From contig NZ_SZNK01000001.1 of the NCBI RefSeq assembly GCF_005217615.1, positions 2,189,501 through 2,253,500 of the forward strand: a stretch of DNA of 64,000 bases, in the 5' to 3' direction. The translations under genes were made by a program, and so were the position numbers. Under the pieces are notes generated by a model, which ran no database searches, had not been told where the DNA came from, and saw only the letters and a program-made list of their open reading frames with translations. Source of the stretch: Brevibacillus antibioticus. GTDB taxonomy: Bacteria > Bacillota > Bacilli > Brevibacillales > Brevibacillaceae. Below, piece by piece: positions 32,440 to 41,389 of this stretch (positions are counted from its first letter, which is position 1; the number at the start of each line of letters is the position of its first letter).

Positions 32440-33111
32440 TTAGATAGGAAGTAGCTCCACCGTTTCTTTGCTCTCCAGGTCTTCCACCATGTCGAGCCAT
32501 GCTTGTGGCTTTTGTGGAAGAACAGCGTAATAACGTTTTAAGAACGTGACGATCAGATCCGCTTCGAGGGTTGTTTGCTCTTCGTTTGTCGGCATGAAGC
32601 CCAAATCGAGTCCGGATACCGCTTCTCCGTCATTTTGCCAGGACGGATGTACATAAGTAAAGTTCGTACGTTTGTATCCCAGATGAGAGAGCACTTCACG
32701 ACGTACAAATGGGTCCATTGGCTTGATGCCGCCAAAGCTGTGTTCTTCTACACGGTACGGGTCGTAGATTTCTGCAAACATCCCGTACAGCTCCTTGCCG
32801 TTTTCAGCAGCCAGAGCGAGCAGGTCCTTTTGACGCTCTCTGGCGAGGAATCGTCCCACTCCGAGACCTTCTCGACCAATGATCGTGAAGTCTGTCATGG
32901 CTATGTTCATGTCTGTGTAATAACGGTATTCGGTAGCGCCCACAACGTCTCCTTCGTGTACAGCTACAAATACACGAATGCCCGGATCTTCCAGCGGTTC
33001 TTTCCACAGATCGTACTCCAATACTTCCTCAGGCGGGAAAACCTCTTGCATCAAACGGTGCATTTTCGCGAAAAGCGGGTTATCAATATGTTGAATGCGT
33101 ACAAATTCCAT
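32440..33111 (-). CDS. GNAT family N-acetyltransferase (second of a pair)
   Basis: A 223-residue protein with a GNAT-like fold. The N-terminal part FAKMHRLMQEVFPPEEV and the beta strand IRVFVAVHEGDVVGATEYRY fit; the acetyl-CoA loop is represented by GREGLGVGRFLARERQ. The C-terminal extension (residues 165-223) is not standard. The acceptor is unknown. It lies 51 nt after another GNAT gene and forms an operon with it and a nitrilase-family gene. Confidence 0.7.
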   Translation of the reverse strand: MEFVRIQHIDNPLFAKMHRLMQEVFPPEEVLEYDLWKEPLEDPGIRVFVAVHEGDVVGATEYRYYTDMNIAMTDFTIIGREGLGVGRFLARERQKDLLALAAENGKELYGMFAEIYDPYRVEEHSFGGIKPMDPFVRREVLSHLGYKRTNFTYVHPSWQNDGEAVSGLDLGFMPTNEEQTTLEADLIVTFLKRYYAVLPQKPQAWLDMVEDLESKETVELLPI

Positions 33112-33162
33112 CAGTCAAATCCCCTCTCGATCGATTATGTCAGAAAAACGCCCTTACAGTTG

Positions 33163-33825
33163 CTACTGAAATGGATTTTTCCATTCCATGAGTGTCGCGT
33201 AGTTGCGAGATTCCACATCTTCCAAATAGTTCGCCACGATCTGAACAGGTGTGCGACCGCAGCGCATGAGAAATGTAATCACCGGGTCTCTTACTTCCCC
33301 TGTCAGAACACGCTCCACATACTGCTCAGGTGTCCATTGGTCTGCATAACGTCCATAGCCTGGCATGCGACCTCCGCCGAGCAATCTGCGCAGTCCTTTT
33401 TGTACCACCAGCTCATACATCGCTTGCATCATCTGTTGACCCAGTCCTAGCTTGCGGAAGCTCGGACGAATGCAAATGTCTACGATGTACAGCGTATCCC
33501 CTTGCGGATCGTGCGTACGGATATAACCGCTATCCGTGACATCCTCCCACTTATGTTCGGGATGGGCCGGATCAAACTTCACGAGCAGTCCTGTCATCGA
33601 ACCTGCCAAAACGCCGTCTACTTCCACACAAATGGCACCTTCCGGGAACAGCGTAATATGGTTCGTCAGCTGCTCCTGGTTCCACCATAGCTCAGACGGG
33701 AACGGCGGTGGAAAGCTCTCCGCCTGTATTTGGATCAATTCGAAAAAGTCTGCATGATTGTAGTTGCGTATGATGGCTTTGCGTGGCTTGTTCCCTTCAA
33801 ATACATACAGCTCTTTTCTGTACAT
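33163..33825 (-). CDS. GNAT family N-acetyltransferase (first of a pair)
   Basis: A 220-residue acetyltransferase. The acetyl-CoA binding motif is visible in VDICIRPSFRKLGLGQQMMQ (motif A, R-x-x-G-x-G/A), preceded by the strand GAICVEVDGVLAGSMTGLLV. A GGGRMPGYGRYADQWTPEQY segment follows, which resembles the GNAT domain of proteins that are fused to nitrilase-type hydrolases in other bacteria. Here the two domains are separate genes in one operon. Start ATG is 36 nt after the nitrilase stop. Confidence 0.78.
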   Translation of the reverse strand: MYRKELYVFEGNKPRKAIIRNYNHADFFELIQIQAESFPPPFPSELWWNQEQLTNHITLFPEGAICVEVDGVLAGSMTGLLVKFDPAHPEHKWEDVTDSGYIRTHDPQGDTLYIVDICIRPSFRKLGLGQQMMQAMYELVVQKGLRRLLGGGRMPGYGRYADQWTPEQYVERVLTGEVRDPVITFLMRCGRTPVQIVANYLEDVESRNYATLMEWKNPFQ

Positions 33826-33861
33826 ATGCGTCCTCCTGCTGTCCTGATCACGATGGAATAC

Positions 33862-34719
33862 TTACTTCCAGTCTGTATACAAATCGGTGCGGCGGTCGCG
33901 CCACGTTGTGACGGAGCCTTTTTCCCGCACGTCGTATAGCAATTGGATATCCAGGTCAGCGGTTACCATCATGTCGTGGTTGATTTCCCCTTCAGCAAGA
34001 ATGCCTCGCGGCGGGAACGGAACATCGTTTGGTGTCAAGATCGCCGCTTGTCCAAAGTTCGCTCGCATGAAATCAACTGTTGGTAGCGAGCCTACGGTTC
34101 CAGTCAGCACGACATACACCTGGTTTTCAATCGTCCGGGCATGACTGGTATAACGTACGCGGTGGAAAGCGTGGCGATCATCCGTGCAGGATGGGCAGAA
34201 AATAACGTCTGCGCCCCGTGCTTTGGCGATGCGCACCCACTCAGGGAACTCGATGTCGTAGCAAATAATCATCGCGACCTTCCCTTTGTCGGTCTCAAAG
34301 ATTTGCAACGAGTCGCCAGCCCCCATGTTCCAGCCTTTTACTTCCCATGGCGTGATATGAATTTTTTTCTGCTGCCCTACACGTCCATCCGGGTAAAACA
34401 GAAAAGCTGTATTATAAAGCTTGCCGTTTTCCTCGATGATGTGCGTTCCGCCAATCAGATACATCTCGTATTTGGCAGCGAGGGAACGAAACAGCTCGAC
34501 ATATCGGTCCGTGAATGATGGCAATGCGGTAATCGGCAGCGCATTGCCCTGCTCGTCTCCGATTGACATGAGTTGAGTCGTAAACAGCTCCGGGAAAAGG
34601 AGAAATTCTGTGTCGTACTCTTGGGCGTTTTTCACGTAGTGCTCAACTTGATTGGCGAAGTCTTCAAAGCTATGTATGGTATGCAGATGATACTGCACAG
34701 CGGAAACACGCATTTTCAT
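33862..34719 (-). CDS. Carbon-nitrogen hydrolase (nitrilase superfamily)
   Basis: A 285-residue amidase of the nitrilase superfamily. The catalytic triad is Glu in LLFPELFTTQ (about residue 44), Lys in QKKIHITPWE (about 118) and Cys in MIICYDIEFPE (about 152). It probably hydrolyses an amide or N-acyl bond. Being first in an operon with two GNATs, it could act on the same molecule that they acetylate. Start ATG; no strong SD, but family alignment supports MKMRVSAVQY. Confidence 0.88.
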   Translation of the reverse strand: MKMRVSAVQYHLHTIHSFEDFANQVEHYVKNAQEYDTEFLLFPELFTTQLMSIGDEQGNALPITALPSFTDRYVELFRSLAAKYEMYLIGGTHIIEENGKLYNTAFLFYPDGRVGQQKKIHITPWEVKGWNMGAGDSLQIFETDKGKVAMIICYDIEFPEWVRIAKARGADVIFCPSCTDDRHAFHRVRYTSHARTIENQVYVVLTGTVGSLPTVDFMRANFGQAAILTPNDVPFPPRGILAEGEINHDMMVTADLDIQLLYDVREKGSVTTWRDRRTDLYTDWK

Positions 34720-34807
34720 GCCATTCTTCCTTCCTCAGACGTGATAAGAACCTCTCAGACTAAAATATACCAAAAACAGTCTGTAAAGTCTCGTCATTGG
34801 CTGTATG

Positions 34808-34840
34808 AAAAAAGTCGCCTATCCGTTTAGACGGGCGACT
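34808..34840 (-). terminator. Intrinsic terminator after the carbamoylase-type gene
   Basis: AGTCGCC pairs with GGCGACT with an inner CCGT/ACGG stem; a run of T follows on the minus strand. Confidence 0.75.
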
Positions 34841-34847
34841 CTCTTTA

Positions 34848-36106
34848 TTATTGGTTGGTGCTCATCCGCAATACGGTTTTGTAGAGCAGCTCTGTTCCCA
34901 GTGCCACGTCTTCATAGGCTGCGTATTCTTGCGGATTATGACTGATACCGTCCTTGCAGCGGACAAAAATCATCCCGTAATCACAAACGTAGGAGAGTGC
35001 CAAAGCGTCATGGAAAGGACCACTCATCAGCTCGCGCACAGAGGCACCGAGCTTGTTGCTCTCCTCATGCATGATTGCCTTAATCCAGTCAGTACAGTAA
35101 CGCGGGTCACTATTCGTATCTTCCGTAATGGTATAGTGCAATCCACCTTCTACAGCGGCTAGCTCAATCGCCTCGCGCAACGCTTGTTCGCACTCATCGC
35201 GACGCTTCAAATCGATATCCCGCAAATCAATCGAAAAACGCACCCGCTCGGGAATGATGTTGCGCGAATCCGGGAAAACCTCCAAGTGACCGACTGTACC
35301 CACTGTTGGCGCTTGTGGATCGAGCTTTGCCAGCTCGTTCACTGCCAAAATTACTTTTGATCTCCGACGAGTGCATCCTTTCTCATCGGCATCGGTACAG
35401 AACCAGCGTGCCCGGCAAAGCCAGTGAGCTCGACCGTCCACCACAATGGTCCTGATATCGCAGACACGATCCCAATCGCTTCTTTTGCATCATCGAGAAT
35501 CGGCCCCTGCTCAATATGCAGCTCCAGATAAGCACCGATACTGCCTTTTGGATAAATAGACGCTTCCAGGCGATCAGGGTCGCATCCAAAATCAATCAGT
35601 GCTTGCCTGCGTGTGATCCCGTTTTTATCTGTCCGCTCCAAGTCCGTCGGGTCCAGCATGCCGAGAATGCCTTTGGAACCAAACAGTCCTTTTTGAAACC
35701 GACATCCTTCTTCATCACAAAACGCAACGACTTCAATTGGCTTTGCAGGCATGAGGCCTTGTTCATTCAACGTCTGGGCGACTTCTAGTCCACCCAATAC
35801 CCCGATCACACCATCGTACTGACCGCCGTACGGCTGCGAATCGATATGCGAGCCAATCATCAAGATCGGGGCTTGATCATCCTTCCCCGCCATCCGACCA
35901 ATCAAATTGCCGAAGTCATCAATCCGCGTCTGAAGACCGGCTTCTTCCATCCAGCTACGCACCAGCTCTACGCCTGCACGATCTTCAGCGGACAAAGCGA
36001 GTCGACATACACCCGTTTCGCCTCTTTTCCCGATTTGCGCCAATTGCTCGATTCGTTTTTGCAGTCGTTCTTCGTTGATCGCAAGCTTTCTCGCTTTTAC
36101 GTTCAC
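34848..36106 (-). pseudogene. M20-type amidohydrolase (carbamoylase/allantoate amidohydrolase family), frameshifted
   Basis: The two halves are in different frames. Residues 1-251 hold the metal motifs GSHIDSQPYGGQYDG, CDEEGCRF and HIEQGPILDD and end at a stop after RKDALVGDQK. The rest (KVILAVNELAKLDPQAPTVG to the C-terminal SGPFHDALALSYVCDYGMIF with its His) continues in another frame. Adding one base at about 35361 would restore LVGASKVILAVNEL, a normal family sequence, so a single nucleotide has been lost or misread. Family members hydrolyse N-carbamoyl amino acids or allantoate. GTG 36106 follows GAGGAGGT. Confidence 0.85.
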
Positions 36107-36269
36107 GCTCGTTAAACCTCCTCATCTTGGCGATGGTAGACGAAAACTCATCCTTACCTTATGCATGTGCCTCTCCCCAAATGGTATTCAACTCGTCCTG
36201 TTCCTAGTAGAAATTTCCTCAAATGAAGCGATTCTGTGTAGATTGGGTCAGGAAAATCGTCTTTAATCT

Positions 36270-36278
36270 TGGTATAAT
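36270..36278 (+). promoter_or_regulatory. Extended -10 promoter of the small basic ORF
   Basis: TGGTATAAT is an extended -10 (TGnTATAAT), about 30 nt upstream of the start. No good -35 is visible, as expected for this type. Confidence 0.55.
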
Positions 36279-36309
36279 GAATCGGAAAGTCAGGTAGGAG
36301 GAACAACAG

Positions 36310-36495
36310 ATGACCGAGTGGTTGAATAAACCCGTGAAGACGATACAAAGACCAAAGAAACGAGGCACGGTAGAATACATCGATGACCAATATATCGTGG
36401 TGTTCTTTACTTCCCCGCGAAAAGAGCGCGTTATTTTCTCGAGCAAAGAAGCCTTCCTTAACAAAATCGAGTTCGTGGAAGACCCCGTAACATGA
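36310..36495 (+). CDS. Small protein of unknown function, 61 aa
   Basis: A short ORF with its own promoter, a strong SD (GTAGGAGGA) and a shared terminator. The product is basic at the N-terminus (PVKTIQRPKKRGTVEYIDDQ) and beta-strand-like afterwards (YIVVFFTSPRKERVIF), a possible small SH3-like or OB-like barrel. I do not recognise the family. Confidence 0.65.
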   Translation: MTEWLNKPVKTIQRPKKRGTVEYIDDQYIVVFFTSPRKERVIFSSKEAFLNKIEFVEDPVT

Positions 36496-36496
36496 G

Positions 36497-36544
36497 AAAA
36501 AGCCCCTGACTTCAGCACGATTTGTGCGAAGCCAAGGGCTTTTT
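36497..36544. terminator. Bidirectional terminator between the 61-aa ORF and the ABC-F gene
   Basis: AAAAAGCCC pairs with GGGCTTTTT, with an inner stem GCAC/GTGC. It has T runs on both strands and separates two convergent genes. Confidence 0.8.
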
Positions 36545-36561
36545 ATATGTGCGTAGGTAGC

Positions 36562-38175
36562 TTACGCGTAATGCTCGTCACGCAGGCGTTTGATTTCATC
36601 GCTCTCCAGGTATTCGTCATACGTCATCATTTTATCAATGACACCCTTCGGCGTGAACTCGATGACTCGGTTCGCAATGGTTTGAACGAACTGGTGGTCA
36701 TGAGATACGAACAGAAGTGTACCGTCGAACTCAATCAAGCCGTTGTTCAATGCAGTAATGGATTCCAAATCCAAGTGGTTCGTCGGTTCGTCCATGATCA
36801 ATACGTTGGCACTCGCCAGCATCATTTTGGACAGCATGCAACGAACTTTTTCTCCCCCGGACAATACGTTTGACTTTTTCAGCGCTTCATCACCAGAGAA
36901 CAGCATGCGACCGAGGAATCCACGAATGAATGTCTCGTCTTGATCTTTGGAGTATTGGCGCAGCCAGTCAACCAGGCTCAAATCGGAGCTAAAGTACTCC
37001 GCATTGTCTTTTGGGAAGTACGCTTGGGAAGTCGTAACGCCCCATTCAAAAGAACCGCTATCAGGCTGAACTTCGCCCATCAAGATTTGGAAGAAGGTTG
37101 TTTTCGCCAGCTCATTTGGTCCGACAAATGCAACTTTGTCCCCTTTGTTGATGGTGAGGTGAAGGTTTTCAAACAGTTTTTCCCCTTCAATCGTCTTGCT
37201 CAAACCTTCGATGGCTACGAGGTTTTTACCCGCTTCACGCTCTGGCTTGAAGTTGATGAACGGATACTTACGGCTGGAAGGACGAATGTCTTCCAACGTA
37301 ATTTTCTCCAACAGCTTTTTACGCGATGTCGCCTGCTTGGACTTGGAAGCATTCGCAGAGAAACGCGCAATAAACTCTTGCAGTTCCTTCATTTTTTCTT
37401 CTTTCTTCTTATTCTGATCACGAACCATTTTCAGCGCCAATTGGCTGGATTCGTACCAGAAGTCGTAGTTACCTACGTACATTTGGATTTTGCCAAAGTC
37501 AATATCCGCAATGTGCGTACACACCTTGTTCAGGAAGTGACGGTCATGGGATACAACGATGACGGTGTTTTCATAATCCGCCAGGAAGTTTTCCAACCAA
37601 CGAATCGACTCGATGTCCAAATGGTTCGTCGGCTCATCCAAAAGCAGGATGTGTGGATTACCAAACAACGCTTGCGCCAACAGAACACGTACCTTCTCCG
37701 TACTAGCGAGATCCTTCATCTGCTTGTCGTGCAGGTCAGTCGGGATACCGAGACCGATCAGCAAGCTAGCTGCATCTGCTTCAGCCATCCAGCCGTTTAG
37801 CTCTTCGAATTCTCCCTCCAATTGGGACGCACGATTGCCGTCTTCCTCAGAGAAATCTTCTTTCATGTAAAGAGCGGTCTTCTCTTCCATGATCTCGAAT
37901 AGGCGCTTGTGGCCCATAATTACCGTTTTTAACACTTCGTACTCGTCGAATTCAAAGTGGTTCTGCTTTAATACAGCGATACGCTCGCCCGGTGTCACCG
38001 AAACGTGACCGCTCGTCGGATCGATCTCTCCGGAGAGGATCTTCACGAAGGTAGACTTCCCTGCACCGTTCGCACCGATGAGGCCGTAACAGTTACCTGG
38101 GGTAAACTTAATGGATACATCTTCAAACAGTGCGCGCTTCCCGTAGCGCAGCGTCACGTTCTGAGTGCTTATCAT
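36562..38175 (-). CDS. ABC-F family ATPase (YkpA/YbiT-like)
   Basis: A 537-residue soluble protein with two ABC domains and a linker, no membrane segments. First domain: Walker A GANGAGKST, Walker B LLLDEPTNHLD. Second domain: Walker A reads GPNELAKTT, with Ala in place of the usual Gly before Lys; signature LSGGEKVRCML; Walker B LIMDEPTNHLD. The first signature (ASTEKVRV) is also degenerate. ABC-F proteins of this group act on the ribosome as translation factors. ATG 38175 gives MISTQNVTLRYG; a longer in-frame form begins at a TTG at 38208. Confidence 0.88.
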   Translation of the reverse strand: MISTQNVTLRYGKRALFEDVSIKFTPGNCYGLIGANGAGKSTFVKILSGEIDPTSGHVSVTPGERIAVLKQNHFEFDEYEVLKTVIMGHKRLFEIMEEKTALYMKEDFSEEDGNRASQLEGEFEELNGWMAEADAASLLIGLGIPTDLHDKQMKDLASTEKVRVLLAQALFGNPHILLLDEPTNHLDIESIRWLENFLADYENTVIVVSHDRHFLNKVCTHIADIDFGKIQMYVGNYDFWYESSQLALKMVRDQNKKKEEKMKELQEFIARFSANASKSKQATSRKKLLEKITLEDIRPSSRKYPFINFKPEREAGKNLVAIEGLSKTIEGEKLFENLHLTINKGDKVAFVGPNELAKTTFFQILMGEVQPDSGSFEWGVTTSQAYFPKDNAEYFSSDLSLVDWLRQYSKDQDETFIRGFLGRMLFSGDEALKKSNVLSGGEKVRCMLSKMMLASANVLIMDEPTNHLDLESITALNNGLIEFDGTLLFVSHDHQFVQTIANRVIEFTPKGVIDKMMTYDEYLESDEIKRLRDEHYA

Positions 38176-38344
38176 CGTCGCAATACCTGCCTTTTTTGAA
38201 TCGTTCAAACACTTATCTTACCAGAGATGACCTCATTTTGCAAAAGGTAAACGATTTCGCGCACAGCAAAAAATACTGGATTCATGAAATGGACTTTGGC
38301 AGGGAAAACTACCATGGCAATCCAGTGGGAAGGAGGCTTACGAT

Positions 38345-38461
38345 ATGTCCAAGCAAAATGGTGTCAAAAATGAGATGGGAAAGAAAGAAAACCCTTCGCA
38401 AACCCGTAGATCGAACACACTTAGCAAAGAACAGACACGCTCCAAGCAACATGGCGAGTAG
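38345..38461 (+). CDS. Very small basic hydrophilic protein, 38 aa
   Basis: An ATG after GGGAAGGAGG with good spacing opens a 38-codon frame: MSKQNGVKNEMGKKENPSQT, then RRSNTLSKEQTRSKQHGE. It ends just before an intrinsic terminator. The Lys/Gln/Asn/Ser content resembles minor small acid-soluble spore proteins, but no family is recognised. Confidence 0.5.
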   Translation: MSKQNGVKNEMGKKENPSQTRRSNTLSKEQTRSKQHGE

Positions 38462-38477
38462 CGAGTGCCTCCATCAA

Positions 38478-38509
38478 AAACCGGCCTGCGATAAATGCAG
38501 ACCGGTTTA
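38478..38509. terminator. Terminator between the 38-aa ORF and cysA
   Basis: AAACCGG-CTGC and GCAG-CCGGTTT form a long stem with a GATAAAT loop. Convergent genes lie on both sides. Confidence 0.75.
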
Positions 38510-38525
38510 TTTGCATTCTATCGTA

Positions 38526-39647
38526 TCAAACACTGGCCTGCAACGGAACGAGGGCAGGGCGATGTGTCTGTACAGGCTGTGAATCCACATAGATCGATAC
38601 ATTGTGCAACGTCACGTACACAACGCTCTCCTCTTCTACGTTCAACTCTATAAAACGCTGCCTGCTCATTTCTGCCTCAAACACTTCATCCGTGTCCAAA
38701 CGCTTCAGGTCCAAGCGAACAATCGGACCCAAGAGCGAAATATGGTTAATCTCAGCCTGAACAGATTTGGTAGCCTTCCCCTCTGGCGGACGCAACGAAA
38801 TCTCTACATCATGTGGTCGCATGTATCCGACAGCGGGAGCCTCCACCGCTTTATCCTTCCAATCTGTCTCGAATTCTGCCTCACCGAGCTTGATTTTGCC
38901 ATTTTGGATTCGTCCGTGAAACAGATTGACCCGCCCGAGAAAGCTGTACACAAACGGATTCGCCGGATGGTGATAAATTTCTTCGGGCGATCCTACCTGC
39001 TCCACTCGCCCTTCATTCATGACAACTACCTGATCCGCCAATTCCATCGCTTCCTCCTGATCGTGCGTGACGAACAGGATCGTCAGCCCGAGCTTCCCGT
39101 GCAGATGACGGAGCCAGCGACGCAGCTCCTGTCTCACTTTCGTATCCAAAGCGCCAAACGGCTCATCCAGCAGCAAAAATTTTGGTTCCACTGCCAACGC
39201 CCTCGCCAATGCGACACGCTGGCGCTGACCACCGGATAGCTGTGAGGGAAAGCGATGTGCGAGACCTTCTAATTGAACGAGCTTTAACAGTGAATGAACC
39301 TTTTCACTGATTTCCTCCTTGCTCGGTCGTGTTTTGCGGGAACGAACAGACAAACCAAACGCAATGTTGTCAAAAATGTTCATATGCCGAAACAGAGCGT
39401 AATGCTGAAAAACAAACCCAACCTGCCGCTCACGCACGTCGCGGTTTGTATTATCCTCTCCGTGAAAGAGAATGCTTCCCTCCTGCGGTTGCTCGAGCCC
39501 CGCGATGAGACGCAAAAGCGTCGTCTTTCCCGATCCGGAAGGCCCGAGAAGCGCTACGAGTTCGCCTTCCGGGATATGCAGATTCACATTTTTCAGCGCA
39601 GTAAAGCTTTTATATGACTTCGTAATGTTCACTACCTCGATACTCAT
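38526..39647 (-). CDS. cysA: Sulfate/thiosulfate ABC transporter ATPase CysA
   Basis: A 373-residue ATPase. Walker [13 protein letters not shown]-loop [14 protein letters not shown], signature [16 protein letters not shown], Walker [13 protein letters not shown], switch His in [10 protein letters not shown]. The C-terminal TOBE-type regulatory domain (from about 240) includes [12 protein letters not shown], as in CysA. It powers sulfate import through CysT and CysW. Its start overlaps cysW by 4 bp. Confidence 0.93.
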   Translation of the reverse strand: MSIEVVNITKSYKSFTALKNVNLHIPEGELVALLGPSGSGKTTLLRLIAGLEQPQEGSILFHGEDNTNRDVRERQVGFVFQHYALFRHMNIFDNIAFGLSVRSRKTRPSKEEISEKVHSLLKLVQLEGLAHRFPSQLSGGQRQRVALARALAVEPKFLLLDEPFGALDTKVRQELRRWLRHLHGKLGLTILFVTHDQEEAMELADQVVVMNEGRVEQVGSPEEIYHHPANPFVYSFLGRVNLFHGRIQNGKIKLGEAEFETDWKDKAVEAPAVGYMRPHDVEISLRPPEGKATKSVQAEINHISLLGPIVRLDLKRLDTDEVFEAEMSRQRFIELNVEEESVVYVTLHNVSIYVDSQPVQTHRPALVPLQASV

Positions 39648-40510
39648 CCGGCTTTCTCTCCTGTCACGTCGTAGTGTTGTTCCTCATCCAGCTTTGCCTG
39701 CCGCTCGGTTTTCCACTCGATCAAGCTTTTCAGAATAAGCGTCACCAAGGCTAAGACAGCAAGCAAGGTGGCTACCGCAAAGGCAGCAGCGAATTGATAT
39801 TCGTTGTAGAGAATTTCCACATGCAACGGGAGCGTATTGGTCATGCCGCTGATATGCCCGGAAACGACGGATACTGCCCCGAATTCACCCATGGCGCGGG
39901 CATTACACAAAATGACCCCGTACAGGAGCCCCCATTTTACGTTTGGCAGCGTGACGCGTAAAAATGTTTTCCAGCCGCTTGCTCCGAGTGAGACTGCTGC
40001 TTCCTCTTCGTCTCTTCCCTGTGCTTCCATGACCGGGATCAGTTCACGAGCGACGAACGGAAAGGTAACAAAGGTCGTCGCAAGTAAGATACCGGGAACC
40101 GCGAAAATAATTTTTACGTCCCACGCCGCAAGCAAGGGCGCCGCCACACCTTGACTCCCAAACAAGAGGACAAAGATAAAGCCTGCAATGACTGGAGATA
40201 CGGCAAATGGCAAGTCTATCAACGTAAGCAACACATTTTTACCCGGGAACGAAAACTTGGCGATTGCCCATGCCGCAGCGATCCCGAACGTCACATTTAG
40301 CGGAACGCTAATGGTTGCGACTAGCAAGGTGAGCTTGACAGCGGATAACGTTTCCGCCTCTGTAATGGCCGCAACGAACACCTCCGCCCCTTGCCGAAAC
40401 GCTTCGGTAAAAACAGCTACTAGCGGTAGGATCAAAAACAAGCCAAGGAAGAGCAAGGCCACGATAATCAGTGTCCATCGGATATAGGCTGGCTCCGTCA
40501 AATGATTCAT
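39644..40510 (-). CDS. cysW: Sulfate ABC transporter permease CysW
   Basis: A 288-residue permease with about six membrane segments. The EAA-type loop that meets CysA is [20 protein letters not shown], and [20 protein letters not shown] is the CysW signature. N-terminal [20 protein letters not shown] is the first membrane helix. It pairs with CysT. The C-terminal tail is polar and about 30 residues long. The gene lies 12 nt after cysT. Confidence 0.93.
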   Translation of the reverse strand: MNHLTEPAYIRWTLIIVALLFLGLFLILPLVAVFTEAFRQGAEVFVAAITEAETLSAVKLTLLVATISVPLNVTFGIAAAWAIAKFSFPGKNVLLTLIDLPFAVSPVIAGFIFVLLFGSQGVAAPLLAAWDVKIIFAVPGILLATTFVTFPFVARELIPVMEAQGRDEEEAAVSLGASGWKTFLRVTLPNVKWGLLYGVILCNARAMGEFGAVSVVSGHISGMTNTLPLHVEILYNEYQFAAAFAVATLLAVLALVTLILKSLIEWKTERQAKLDEEQHYDVTGEKAG

Positions 40511-40522
40511 ACGTGATACCTC

Positions 40523-41359
40523 CTAACGGGCCGCATCGAATTTATTGATTTTCCATTGCAAATAGTTGATGAACAAAAGCATGACAAAGGAAATGACAAG
40601 CATGACTGTTGCAATTGCCGTAGCGCCTGCATAGTCAAACTGCTCCAGCTTGGTCATAATCAAGAGCGGCACAATCTCTGTTTTCAACGGCATGTTCCCG
40701 GAGATGAACACGACGGAGCCATACTCACCCAGTGCTCTGGCAAAGGCTAGCGCAAACCCCGTAATGATCGCCGGTAACAGATGCGGCAAAATTACCCGCC
40801 AAAATGTATTCCATCGGGTAGCGCCCAGCGTAGCCGCCGCTTCCTCCATTTGCAAATCCCAATCCTGTAACACAGGCTGGACGGTTCTGACGACAAAAGG
40901 AAGACCGATGAATGTTAATGCAACCCATATTCCGATGGGAGTGTACGCTACCTTGATCCCCCACTCCGCCAGGTACTGCCCGATCCAGCCATTTTCAGCG
41001 TAAATCGAAGTCAGGGCAATCCCGCCTACAGCGGTAGGTAAAGCAAATGGCAGATCAACTATGCCGTCAATGATTCGCTTCCCCGCAAACTGATAGCGTA
41101 CCAACACCCATGCTACCAAGACACCGAACACCGCATTGAGACAAGCCGCGAAAAAGGAAGTCATAATACTCACACGAATGGAAGCAAGAACCCTTGTATC
41201 CATAATCGTCCCAATGAATTGCTCCCAACTCATCGTTGAAGCTTTTAAAAACAAGACAGACAGAGGGATCAGTACCAGAAGACTCAGGTAGATGATGGTA
41301 TAGCCCATGGTCATGCCAAACCCTGGCAGAAGCCCTCTGTTGCTGAGTGATTTTCTCAT
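40523..41359 (-). CDS. cysT: Sulfate ABC transporter permease CysT
   Basis: A 278-residue permease with about six membrane segments. The signature parts are the FALPTAVGGIALTSIY helix, the coupling loop EEAAATLGATRWNTFWRVIL and FARALGEYGSVVFISGNMPL, all typical of CysT/CysU. It lies 30 nt after the binding-protein gene and shares the operon promoter. Confidence 0.93.
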   Translation of the reverse strand: MRKSLSNRGLLPGFGMTMGYTIIYLSLLVLIPLSVLFLKASTMSWEQFIGTIMDTRVLASIRVSIMTSFFAACLNAVFGVLVAWVLVRYQFAGKRIIDGIVDLPFALPTAVGGIALTSIYAENGWIGQYLAEWGIKVAYTPIGIWVALTFIGLPFVVRTVQPVLQDWDLQMEEAAATLGATRWNTFWRVILPHLLPAIITGFALAFARALGEYGSVVFISGNMPLKTEIVPLLIMTKLEQFDYAGATAIATVMLVISFVMLLFINYLQWKINKFDAAR

Positions 41360-41389
41360 GAAGGTAACTCCTCTGAGGAAAGTGTAGTT

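Noticed and set aside
32575..33450. Plus-strand 291-codon open frame
   Set aside because: It lies opposite two well-supported GNAT genes with clear motifs, has no SD and Cys/His/Phe-rich composition typical of an antisense shadow.
35340..35375. Programmed -1 frameshift in the carbamoylase-type gene
   Set aside because: No X-XXY-YYZ slippery site and no obvious stimulatory hairpin; a lost base explains the shift with family residues restored.
36940..37800. Plus-strand 286-codon open frame
   Set aside because: Antisense to the ABC-F gene; no start signal and composition typical of a shadow.
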